Origin: Bacillota bacterium
GTDB taxonomy: Bacteria; Bacillota; Dehalobacteriia; UBA4068
DNA length: 21,912 nucleotides
Assembly: GCA_017439615.1 (NCBI GenBank)
Contig: JAFSIU010000112.1
Coordinates: 1 to 21,912, forward strand
Reading direction: 5' to 3'
Shown here: positions 14,846 to 21,912 of the stretch, piece by piece
Layout of the letters: the number at the start of each line of letters is the position of its first letter
Numbering within the stretch: position 1 is the stretch's first letter
Position numbers and translations under genes: made by a program
The notes under the pieces: model-generated
The model's database searches: none
What the model was told of the DNA's origin: nothing
Seen by the model: the letters and a program-made list of their open reading frames with translations, nothing else

Positions 14846-16072
14846 ATGAATAAAGATCAAATCAAAAAAGTCGTACTTGCATATTCCGGCGGTCTGGACA
14901 CCTCCATCATCATTCCCTGGCTGAAGGAAAATTATAATAACTGCGAAGTTATCGCTGTTTCCGGTGATGTCGGTCAGGAAAGCGAATTGGAAGGTCTTGA
15001 GGAAAAGGCAAAGAAAACCGGCGCTTCCAAGCTCTATATCGCTGATCTGCAGGATGAATTTGCCGAGGAATATATCATTCCCACCATGAAGGCAGGCGCT
15101 GTCTATGAAGGTTATCTGCTCGGCACCTCCTTTGCCCGTCCTCTCATCGCCAAGAGAATCGTTGAAATCGCCAAAGAAGAAGGTGCTGATGCTATCTGCC
15201 ACGGCTGCACCGGTAAGGGTAATGATCAGGTTCGTTTCGAGCTTGCTATCAAGGCTTTTGCTCCCGATATGCCCATCATCGCGCCCTGGCGTGAATGGGA
15301 TATCAAATCCCGTGAAGAAGAAATTGATTATGCCGAGGCTCATGATATTCCCTTGAAAATCAGCCGCGAAACCAACTATTCCAAGGACAAGAATCTCTGG
15401 CATCTTTCTCATGAGGGCTTGGATCTCGAAGATCCCTCTCTGGAACCGCAATATAACAAAGAAGGCTTCCTCGAAATGGGCGTTTCTCCCGAGCAGGCTC
15501 CCGATGAGCCTACATATATCAGCATCGATTTCGTCAAGGGTGTTCCCGTTTCCGTTGACGGCGTCGAGATGAAGGCAGCTGATCTTATCAAGCATCTGAA
15601 TAAGCTCGGCGGTGTAAACGGCATCGGTCTTTCCGATATCGTTGAAAACCGCTTGGTCGGCATGAAATGCCGCGGCGTCTATGAAACCCCCGGCGGCACC
15701 ATTCTTTACAAAGCTCATGAGCTTCTGGAAACTCTCTGCCTTGACAGAGATACCATGCATTACAAAGCTCTTGTTGCACAGAAATTTGCCGAATTGGTTT
15801 ATTTCGGTCAGTGGTACACCCCCTTGCGTGAGGCTCTGAGCGCATTTGTTGACAAGACTCAGGAGACCGTTACCGGTACTGTCAAGCTTAAGCTCTATAA
15901 GGGCAATATCATCAATGCCGGCATCACTTCTCCTTATTCTCTTTATAATCCCGAATTCGCTACCTTTGATGAGGACGGAGTTTATAATCAGGCTGATGCA
16001 GCAGGCTTTATCAATCTTTTCGGTCTGCCTATCAAGGTCAATGCTTTGATGAAAGAATCTTTGAAGAAATAA
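14846..16072 (+). CDS. argG: argininosuccinate synthase
   Basis: A 408-residue enzyme joining citrulline and aspartate with ATP to give argininosuccinate. The N-type PP-loop AYSGGLDTS lies at residues 11-19. Other conserved blocks are [75 protein letters not shown] and the C-terminal [13 protein letters not shown]. The length is normal. AAAGGAG at 14831-14837 is 8 nt before the ATG. It heads the arginine operon, unlike the common arrangement where argG-argH form a separate unit, and is probably ArgR-controlled through the upstream motifs. Confidence 0.97.
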   Translation: MNKDQIKKVVLAYSGGLDTSIIIPWLKENYNNCEVIAVSGDVGQESELEGLEEKAKKTGASKLYIADLQDEFAEEYIIPTMKAGAVYEGYLLGTSFARPLIAKRIVEIAKEEGADAICHGCTGKGNDQVRFELAIKAFAPDMPIIAPWREWDIKSREEEIDYAEAHDIPLKISRETNYSKDKNLWHLSHEGLDLEDPSLEPQYNKEGFLEMGVSPEQAPDEPTYISIDFVKGVPVSVDGVEMKAADLIKHLNKLGGVNGIGLSDIVENRLVGMKCRGVYETPGGTILYKAHELLETLCLDRDTMHYKALVAQKFAELVYFGQWYTPLREALSAFVDKTQETVTGTVKLKLYKGNIINAGITSPYSLYNPEFATFDEDGVYNQADAAGFINLFGLPIKVNALMKESLKK

Positions 16073-16096
16073 TAAGCTTCAAAAAAGTAATAATAA

Positions 16097-16139
16097 CGGG
16101 AGCCAAAGGTGTTTTTTCGCCTTTGGCTCCGGCGAGTTT
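16097..16139 (+). terminator. hairpin between argG and argH, partial terminator or processing site
   Basis: GGAGCCAAAGG (16099-16109) pairs perfectly with CCTTTGGCTCC (16120-16130). Two more pairs extend inward (T-G and G-C), closing a loop of six T residues. The nearest T-run (TTTTT) begins 6 nt after the stem rather than at its base, so it is a weak terminator at best. It could attenuate argH-F relative to argG, or protect the argG mRNA 3' end after cleavage. Confidence 0.5.
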
Positions 16140-16173
16140 TTAGGCTTTGCTTTTTGAAAGGAGTTTTAGCATA

Positions 16174-17544
16174 ATGTCCAAACTTTGGCAGGGGGATCTG
16201 CATGGCGCATTGAATGCAATTGCAGATGATTTCAATTCCTCCATTTCCTTTGATCACAAGATGTATAAGCAGGATATCGAAGGCTCGATCGCTCATTCTG
16301 CAATGCTTGCCGAGGTCGGCATCATCAGCCATGATGAGGCCGCGCAGATCGCTGCAGCACTGAAGGCTATCAGAGCAGAATTGGAAAACGGCGAGCTTGT
16401 CTTTGATTTTTCGGCTGAGGATATTCACAGCTTTGTTGAGCAGGAGTTGGTAAAACGCATCGGCGATGCAGGCAAAAAGCTGCATACCGCCCGCAGCAGA
16501 AATGATCAGGTCGCTCTCGATCTGAGACTTTATCTCAGAGATGAAGCTGATGAAATCATTGTGCTGCTCCAGGAATTGCTGAAGGTGCTTGTGCAAAAGG
16601 CAGAGGAATATTCCGAACTGGTTATGCCCGGCTACACTCATTTGCAAAGAGCTCAGCCCGTCAATTTCGGTCATCATCTGACTGCCTATTCCATGTCTTT
16701 TTGTCGTGATATCGAGCGTCTTCGTGATTGCCGCCGCCGCATCAATCGTTCTCCGCTTGGTGCAGGTGCCCTGGCAGGCACAGGCTTCCCGATCGACAGA
16801 AAAATGACGGCAGAGCTGCTCGGCTGCGAGGAAGTCTGCATGAACAGCATGGATGCCGTTTCCGATCGTGATTATTGTGTAGAGCTGGCCTCCTGTCTGG
16901 CACTTATCATGTCTCATCTTTCCCGCTTCTCCGAGGAGCTTATCCTGTGGAGCAGCTGGGAGTTCAAATTCATCACCCTTTCCGATAGCTTCACCACAGG
17001 CTCATCCATTATGCCGCAGAAGAAGAATCCCGATATGGCGGAATTGACCAGAGGCAAAACGGGCAGAGTATATGGAAACCTGATGAGTCTGCTCACTGTG
17101 CTCAAGGGGCTGCCTCTTGCCTATAACAAGGATATGCAGGAGGACAAGGAAGCAATTTTCGACAGCTGCAAAACCGTCAAGGATTGCCTGAAAGTCTTTG
17201 CTCCCATGCTCGACAGCATGACAGCTCATGCGGATAATATGCTCCGCGCAGCGCAAAAGGGTTTCATCAATGCCACCGATCTGGCTGATTATCTCACTGC
17301 CAAGGGCATGCCCTTCCGTGATGCCTACAGAGTCAGCGGCGATATAGTTGCCCTTTGCATCAAAGAGAATAAAGTTCTCGAGGAATTGCCTTTGGAAAAA
17401 TATCTCGAATTCTCAGATATGTTCGCCGAGGATTTGTTCGAGGCTATAGATTTGGTAAATTGCTGCTCCAAGCGCACTTCCTTGGGCGGCGCGGCACCTT
17501 CTGCTTTGAAGGCGCAGCTTGAATATATTAAGGAGTTTATTTAA
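16174..17544 (+). CDS. argH: argininosuccinate lyase
   Basis: A 456-residue fumarase/aspartase-superfamily enzyme splitting argininosuccinate into arginine and fumarate. It carries HTARSRNDQ (104-112), the THLQRAQP block (155-162) with the catalytic-region His, and the superfamily signature GSSIMPQKKNPD (276-287) with the flexible-loop serine. The length is usual. The frame is open to an earlier ATG at 16147. AAAGGAG at 16157-16163 is 10 nt before ATG 16174, and the protein aligned from MSKLWQGDL is the familiar N-terminus, so I use 16174. Its stop overlaps the argC start by 1 nt. Confidence 0.96.
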   Translation: MSKLWQGDLHGALNAIADDFNSSISFDHKMYKQDIEGSIAHSAMLAEVGIISHDEAAQIAAALKAIRAELENGELVFDFSAEDIHSFVEQELVKRIGDAGKKLHTARSRNDQVALDLRLYLRDEADEIIVLLQELLKVLVQKAEEYSELVMPGYTHLQRAQPVNFGHHLTAYSMSFCRDIERLRDCRRRINRSPLGAGALAGTGFPIDRKMTAELLGCEEVCMNSMDAVSDRDYCVELASCLALIMSHLSRFSEELILWSSWEFKFITLSDSFTTGSSIMPQKKNPDMAELTRGKTGRVYGNLMSLLTVLKGLPLAYNKDMQEDKEAIFDSCKTVKDCLKVFAPMLDSMTAHADNMLRAAQKGFINATDLADYLTAKGMPFRDAYRVSGDIVALCIKENKVLEELPLEKYLEFSDMFAEDLFEAIDLVNCCSKRTSLGGAAPSALKAQLEYIKEFI

Positions 17545-18473
17545 TGAAAAAGGTATTTATTGACGGCGCAGCAGGCACAGTTGGTCTTCAGTTGGCAGAA
17601 CGCCTGCAGAACCGTAATGATATAGAGATCATTTCTCTTCCCGCCGAGCTTCTGAAGGACAAGGATGCGCGTAAGGAAATGATAAATAAAGCTGATATAG
17701 TCTTTCTTTGCCTGCCCGATGATGCGGCAAGAGAAGCTGTGTCAATGTGCGAGAATCCCGAGACTGTCATTATTGATGCATCTACCGCACACCGCACGGC
17801 AGCGGGTTGGGCATACGGTCTGCCCGAATTGGGTGAGGAATTTGCCGAGGGCATTAAAAATTCCAAACGCATTGCCAATCCGGGATGCCATGCTTCGGGC
17901 TTTATCGCGCTGATTTATCCTCTTGTCAAAGCCGGTATCATCGCTGCAGATGCTGATATTTCCTGCTTCTCGCTCACCGGCTATTCCGGCGGCGGCAGAA
18001 ATATGATCGATGAATATGAATCCGAAAATCGCAGCATCCTACTTGATGCGCCGAGGCTCTATGGCCTTTCTCAGCAGCATAAGCATCTGAAGGAAATGAA
18101 GCATATCTGTGGTCTGGAGAATGCGCCGATCTTTATGCCCGTGGTCGGAGATTTCTATAGCGGTATGGAGGTAATCATTCCCATCGCTAATAAAAATGCA
18201 GATAAATCGCTTAAGAATGAAATCGAAGCTATCTATTCCAATGCTTACAAGAGCGGTTTGATAAGCTGTGATACTGACAGCTCCGAAGGCGCATTTTTGT
18301 CCGCAGCAGCCTTTGCTAAGAAGGATTTTATGCGTATCAGAGTAGAGGGCAATGAGGAAAGAATTCTGCTCATCGCCCGCTATGACAATCTCGGCAAGGG
18401 TGCATCCGGCGCTGCCGTTCAATGTATGAATATCGTGCTCGGTCTCCCTTGGGAAACCGGCTTGAATATATAA
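17544..18473 (+). CDS. argC: N-acetyl-gamma-glutamyl-phosphate reductase, short (type 2) form
   Basis: A 309-residue NADPH-dependent reductase turning N-acetylglutamyl-phosphate into the semialdehyde. There is a Rossmann start (VFIDGAAGTVGLQLAERL), LCLPDDAAREA, and the catalytic cysteine C115 in NPGCHASGF. GYSGGGRNMIDEYE and the GKGASGAAVQCMN end are also present. The short length and lack of the insertion place it with the argC_other/type 2 group rather than the ~345-residue type common in Bacillus. AAGGAG at 17530-17535 is 8 nt before the ATG, within argH, so translation is coupled. Confidence 0.95.
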   Translation: MKKVFIDGAAGTVGLQLAERLQNRNDIEIISLPAELLKDKDARKEMINKADIVFLCLPDDAAREAVSMCENPETVIIDASTAHRTAAGWAYGLPELGEEFAEGIKNSKRIANPGCHASGFIALIYPLVKAGIIAADADISCFSLTGYSGGGRNMIDEYESENRSILLDAPRLYGLSQQHKHLKEMKHICGLENAPIFMPVVGDFYSGMEVIIPIANKNADKSLKNEIEAIYSNAYKSGLISCDTDSSEGAFLSAAAFAKKDFMRIRVEGNEERILLIARYDNLGKGASGAAVQCMNIVLGLPWETGLNI

Positions 18474-18528
18474 GGCTTTCGCCTTTATAAGTTTAGAATA
18501 TCATCTTTCAAGGAAGGAAGTTTGAAAA

Positions 18529-19740
18529 ATGAAAAAAATCAATGGCGGAGTTACAGCTCCGCAGGGCTTTAAGGCAGCAGGCATTCATTGCGGCATCCGC
18601 AAGAACAAGACCAAAAAGGATTTGGCTCTTATTCTGAGCGAATATCCTGCCACAGCTGCTGCTGTTTATACACAGAATCTTGTCAAGGGTGCTCCCCTGA
18701 CAGTAACCAAAAACAATTTGCAAAACGGCACTGCCCGCGCCATGATTTGCAATAGCGGCAATGCCAATACCTGTAATGCCAATGGCATTGAGATCGCCGA
18801 AAAAATGTGCGCTCTTGTCGCAGAGTATTGTGCTATCGCAGCCGATGATGTGATCGTTGCATCCACAGGCGTTATCGGAGAGCCGCTGGACATCACTCCC
18901 ATCGCCGAAGGCCTGCCCAAGCTTGCAGCAGAGCTTTCCTATGACGGCGAGCCAGCAGCCGAGGCTATCATGACCACCGACACTGTCAAAAAGGAAATCG
19001 CTGTGGAATTTGAGCTTGATGGCAAGCTCTGCAAAATCGGCGGCATCGCCAAGGGATCGGGCATGATTCATCCCAATATGGCGACCATGCTCGTTTTCCT
19101 CACTACCGATGCAGCTATTTCTGCCGAAATGCTGCAGAAGGCAATCTCCGAGGATGTCAAGGACACCTTCAATATGATAAGCGTTGATGGAGATACATCT
19201 ACCAATGATATGCTGTCAATTATGGCAAACGGTCAGTGCGGCAATGCAGAGATAGTCGCGGAGGGCGAGGCTTTTGATACATTCAAAAAGGCCTTGAATT
19301 TGGTAACAGATGATTTGTGCCGCAAAATCGCTGCAGACGGCGAGGGTGCAACCAAGCTTTTGGAATGTGAAGTCCACGGTGCTGCCACCAAGGACGATGC
19401 CCGTAAAATTGCCAAGGCAGTTGTCTGCTCCTCATTGTTCAAATCCGCTATGTTTGGTGCTGACGCCAATTGGGGCCGTGCTCTTTGCGCCATAGGATAT
19501 AGCGGTGCTAATGTCGATATCAATAAGGTCGATTTGGATTTCGCCTCCGCAGCAGGCAGCATTGCGCTTTGCCGTGATGGTGCAGGCGTACCCTTCTCGG
19601 AAGAAGAAGCAAAAAAGATTCTCTCCGAAAAAGAAATCAATATCATTATCAAACTCGGTGATGGTGAGGCTTCCGCAATCGCCCGCGGCTGCGATCTGAC
19701 CTATAAATATGTAAAGATCAACGGCGACTACCGTTCTTAA
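18529..19740 (+). CDS. argJ: glutamate N-acetyltransferase/amino-acid acetyltransferase
   Basis: A 403-residue ornithine acetyltransferase. It transfers acetyl from N-acetylornithine to glutamate (cyclic pathway) and in bifunctional forms also uses acetyl-CoA. The oxyanion-hole region ASTGVIGEPL lies at about 111-120. The self-cleavage site GSGMIHPNMATML has the nucleophile Thr at 186 after Ala185, so the precursor should split into alpha and beta chains. NSGNANTCN and the end of the beta chain (CDLTYKYVKINGDYRS) are typical. GGAAG at 18516-18520 precedes the ATG by 8 nt. A separate argA is not needed if the enzyme is bifunctional; the sequence alone does not decide that. Confidence 0.96.
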   Translation: MKKINGGVTAPQGFKAAGIHCGIRKNKTKKDLALILSEYPATAAAVYTQNLVKGAPLTVTKNNLQNGTARAMICNSGNANTCNANGIEIAEKMCALVAEYCAIAADDVIVASTGVIGEPLDITPIAEGLPKLAAELSYDGEPAAEAIMTTDTVKKEIAVEFELDGKLCKIGGIAKGSGMIHPNMATMLVFLTTDAAISAEMLQKAISEDVKDTFNMISVDGDTSTNDMLSIMANGQCGNAEIVAEGEAFDTFKKALNLVTDDLCRKIAADGEGATKLLECEVHGAATKDDARKIAKAVVCSSLFKSAMFGADANWGRALCAIGYSGANVDINKVDLDFASAAGSIALCRDGAGVPFSEEEAKKILSEKEINIIIKLGDGEASAIARGCDLTYKYVKINGDYRS

Positions 19741-19762
19741 GTTTTGCAAGGAGGAATTCACG

Positions 19763-20614
19763 ATGGAATTCAGCAATGCCCAGCGTGCAGAGGTGCTTGT
19801 CCATGCTCTGCCTTATATCCAGAAATATAATAACAAAATCGTTGTCGTGAAATATGGCGGCAATGCCATGATCAATGAAGCGCTCAAGGAAGCGGTGATG
19901 GGTGATATCGTGCTGCTTTCTCTCATCGGCATCAAGGTCGTGCTGGTGCATAGCGGCGGTCCCGAGATATCCGAGCAGCTCAATAAGATCGGCAAAAAGA
20001 GCGAATTTGTCGGCGGTCTGCGCGTGACCGATGCCGAGACTATGGATGTTGTGCAGATGGTTCTGGCAGGAAAGATAAACAAGAGCCTTGTTCAGCAGCT
20101 GCAGATGAAAAATGGTAAGGCTATCGGTCTTTGCGGTCTTGACGGCGGCATGATAAAAGCCAAGCAGCAGGATGAACACCTGGGCTTTGTCGGTGAAATT
20201 GTTTCCGTTGACACTCAGCCTATTTTGGATGTGCTGGAAAAGGGCTATATCCCCGTTGTTTCCTCCATTGCTTTTGATGATGAGGGACATGTTTATAATA
20301 TCAATGCTGATACAGTCGCAAGCCGCATCGCAGGCGAGCTGCATGCTGAAAGCCTTATTACTATGACAGATATCGCAGGAATCCTGAGAGATAAGAATGA
20401 TCCTTCTTCTCTCATTTCCGTCATCAATGCCAGTGAAGCACCGCAGCTGATGCGTGAAGGTGTTATTCAGGGCGGCATGATCCCCAAGGTCGAATGCTGC
20501 ATTGATGCCATTCGCCGCGGTGTTCACCGTGTTTTCATCATTGATGGCCGCATACCTCATGCCATTTTGATTGAAACAATGACCGATGAAGGTATCGGTA
20601 CAATGTTTATATAG
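19763..20614 (+). CDS. argB: acetylglutamate kinase
   Basis: A 283-residue amino-acid kinase phosphorylating N-acetylglutamate. VVKYGGNAM lies at 28-36 (catalytic Lys30), VLVHSGGPEI at 60-69, and GLRVTD at 85-90. The C-terminal lobe carries NINADTVASRIAGEL, DIAGIL and QGGMIPKVECC. The second glycine motif, usually HGGGP, reads HSGGP here. The N-terminal helix before the first strand (NAQRAEVLVHALPYIQKYNN) is the feature of hexameric, arginine-inhibited kinases, so feedback inhibition by arginine is likely. That fits the cyclic pathway in which this is the control step (inference). AAGGAGG lies 8 nt before the ATG, 22 nt after argJ. Confidence 0.96.
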   Translation: MEFSNAQRAEVLVHALPYIQKYNNKIVVVKYGGNAMINEALKEAVMGDIVLLSLIGIKVVLVHSGGPEISEQLNKIGKKSEFVGGLRVTDAETMDVVQMVLAGKINKSLVQQLQMKNGKAIGLCGLDGGMIKAKQQDEHLGFVGEIVSVDTQPILDVLEKGYIPVVSSIAFDDEGHVYNINADTVASRIAGELHAESLITMTDIAGILRDKNDPSSLISVINASEAPQLMREGVIQGGMIPKVECCIDAIRRGVHRVFIIDGRIPHAILIETMTDEGIGTMFI

Positions 20615-20646
20615 GTTTTTAGTTTTTGTGAAAGGAGAGTTTTCCT

Positions 20647-21816
20647 ATGGCAATAGATATCAAAGAACGCGACAAAAAATATATCGCCGGTACATATAAG
20701 CGCAATCCGCTTGCCCTCGTCAGCGGCAAGGGCGCGCTGGCCTATGATGAAACAGGCAGGGAATATATCGATATGACCTCCGGCATCGGTGTCAATGCCT
20801 TCGGCTTCGCCGACAAGGAATGGCAGCAGGCGATATCCAATCAGGCAGCCAAGATTCAGCACGCCTCCAATCTTTTTTATACCGAGCCCTGCTCCCGTCT
20901 GGCAGAGCTGCTCTGCAAGAAAACGGGTGCTTACAAGGTCTTCCTTTCCAATTCGGGTGCCGAGGCCAATGAATGTGCCATCAAAGCTGCCCGCCGTTAC
21001 AGCTATTTGCAATACGGCCCCGGCAGACATTATATCATCACTCTCAAAAACAGCTTTCACGGCCGCACCTTGCTGACTCTGACAGCAACAGGGCAGGACA
21101 GCTTCCATAAAGAATTCGATCCCTTTGTCGAAGGCTTTTTATATGCCGATGCCTTTGATATTGCCGAGATGAAGAAATTCATTGAGGAATATCCCGTCTG
21201 CGCCGTTATGATGGAAATAGTACAGGGCGAGGGCGGAGTGCGTGCTCTCGACAAGCAATTTGTTGCCGAAGTGCAGTCTCTCATCAAGGATAAGGATATT
21301 TTGCTCATCTGTGATGAGGTACAGTCCGGCAATGGCAGAACAGGTGAATATTTTGCTTATATGCATTATGGCTTGCAGCCCGATATCGTTACCACCGCCA
21401 AAGGCTTGGGCGGCGGTCTGCCGATAGGTGCCACACTGTTCAATCTCAAGACACAGAATGCGCTTTCTGCCGGCTCCCATGGCTCCACCTTCGGCGGTAA
21501 TCCCATTGCTTGTGCCGCTGCCTGCTCCATTGTGGAACGTATTGATGAGAAGCTCCTGCAGGAGGTTACCAAAAAGGGTACATATATCACAGGCGAATTG
21601 ACAGGCTCAAAAGGTGTAAAATCTGTCAGCGGCTTAGGTCTGATGCTCGGCATCGAAACCGAGCGCCCCGTGCAGGAGCTGGTCAGTGCCTGCATACAGC
21701 GTGGAGTTTTGGTTTTGACCGCACATGAGAAGCTGCGTCTGCTGCCTCCTCTCAATATCGAATGGGAGCAGCTAAAAAAAGCAGTTGAGATAATAAAGGA
21801 GGAACTTGCAAAATGA
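20647..21816 (+). CDS. argD: acetylornithine aminotransferase
   Basis: A 389-residue class III PLP aminotransferase converting N-acetylglutamate semialdehyde and glutamate to N-acetylornithine. It has the SNSGAEANE cofactor-binding block (101-109), NSFHGRT (135-141), EIVQGEGG (190-197) and DEVQSGNGRTG (223-233). The PLP-binding lysine is K252 in TTAKGLGGGLPIGA. The length is standard for ArgD. It could in principle take succinylated or lysine-pathway substrates, but the operon argues for arginine. AAAGGAG is 9 nt before the ATG. Its TGA overlaps the argF ATG by 4 nt. Confidence 0.95.
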   Translation: MAIDIKERDKKYIAGTYKRNPLALVSGKGALAYDETGREYIDMTSGIGVNAFGFADKEWQQAISNQAAKIQHASNLFYTEPCSRLAELLCKKTGAYKVFLSNSGAEANECAIKAARRYSYLQYGPGRHYIITLKNSFHGRTLLTLTATGQDSFHKEFDPFVEGFLYADAFDIAEMKKFIEEYPVCAVMMEIVQGEGGVRALDKQFVAEVQSLIKDKDILLICDEVQSGNGRTGEYFAYMHYGLQPDIVTTAKGLGGGLPIGATLFNLKTQNALSAGSHGSTFGGNPIACAAACSIVERIDEKLLQEVTKKGTYITGELTGSKGVKSVSGLGLMLGIETERPVQELVSACIQRGVLVLTAHEKLRLLPPLNIEWEQLKKAVEIIKEELAK

Positions 21817-21912
21817 AACATTTATTGAAATTGATGGATTTAAGCTCTCAGGAGATCAATGATTTGCTGAATATGGCAGATCAGCTGAAATACGAAAAAA
21901 AGCATGGCATCA
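21813..21912 (+). CDS. argF: ornithine carbamoyltransferase (5' part, cut by window end)
   Basis: The first 33 codons of the next gene (MKHLLKLMDLSSQEINDLL, then MADQLKYEKKHGI) match the N-terminal helices of ornithine carbamoyltransferases. That enzyme converts ornithine and carbamoyl phosphate to citrulline, feeding ArgG. The carbamoyl-phosphate-binding STRT motif lies beyond the window. AAAGGAGG at 21795-21802 is 10 nt before the ATG, and the ATGA overlap couples it to argD. Confidence 0.85.
   Translation, partial: MKHLLKLMDLSSQEINDLLNMADQLKYEKKHGI

Noticed and set aside
14783..15760. A 325-codon frame on the - strand opposite argG
   Set aside because: argG is unmistakable on the + strand. 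The antisense frame covers the argG promoter and has no domain or ribosome binding site.
18474..18500. Small AAGGC/GCCTT hairpin between argC and argJ
   Set aside because: A 5-bp core with no T-run at its base. Too weak to call a terminator.

Overview
The window looks like a chromosomal segment of an anaerobic Bacillota (Clostridia, or possibly Negativicutes). The evidence is the strong AGGAGG-type ribosome binding sites, sigma-A-like promoters, the plsX-rnc-radical SAM-smc-ftsY block, a TM1266-type hydrogenase-associated regulator, an S-layer-homology (SLH) protein and a clustered arginine operon. No rRNA, tRNA, CRISPR array, IS element or phage gene was recognised. The species cannot be named from the sequence alone.

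Layout. (1) 1-1147: the tail of an upstream unit ending in a terminator, then a flavodoxin-like protein and a small TM1266-like protein with its own promoter and a strong terminator. (2) 1148-1436: a non-coding stretch with no recognised riboswitch. (3) 1437-6511: a rightward unit of six genes read from one good promoter. It comprises a FecCD/BtuC-type permease, its ATPase, a lipoprotein substrate-binding protein, a TiaS-kinase-like protein, a nine-cysteine mini-protein and an SLH-domain protein, and it ends at a perfect hairpin terminator. The first three genes form a metal-chelate or corrinoid-type importer. The next two are unusual companions for such an importer, and the binding protein has no ATG/GTG/TTG start in frame with its signal peptide. 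(4) 6537-14576, all leftward: comEA-like, ftsY, smc, a radical SAM protein, rnc and plsX. Reading from the promoter this is plsX-rnc, terminator, radical SAM, smc (own promoter)-ftsY, terminator, comEA. The rnc terminator lies inside the first codons of the radical SAM reading frame. (5) 14577-14845: an AT-rich divergent control region with a plsX promoter on the left, an argG promoter on the right, and three ATGCAT motifs spaced exactly 20 bp apart that I read as likely ArgR operator sites. (6) 14846-21912: argG-argH-argC-argJ-argB-argD-argF (cut off at the window end).

The arginine genes encode a cyclic (acetyl-recycling) arginine pathway: ArgJ recycles the acetyl group, ArgB, ArgC and ArgD make N-acetylornithine, ArgF makes citrulline, and ArgG and ArgH finish arginine. 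Five of the six junctions are tight (overlaps or gaps of 54 nt or less). The argG-argH gap is 101 nt and holds a 13-bp hairpin.

The most unusual material is the 1437-6511 unit (TiaS-like and Cys-rich partners of an ABC importer, and a probable ATC start). Next come the in-frame terminator at the start of the radical SAM gene and the 20-bp-phased operator-like repeats before argG. Everything else is ordinary core metabolism and housekeeping.
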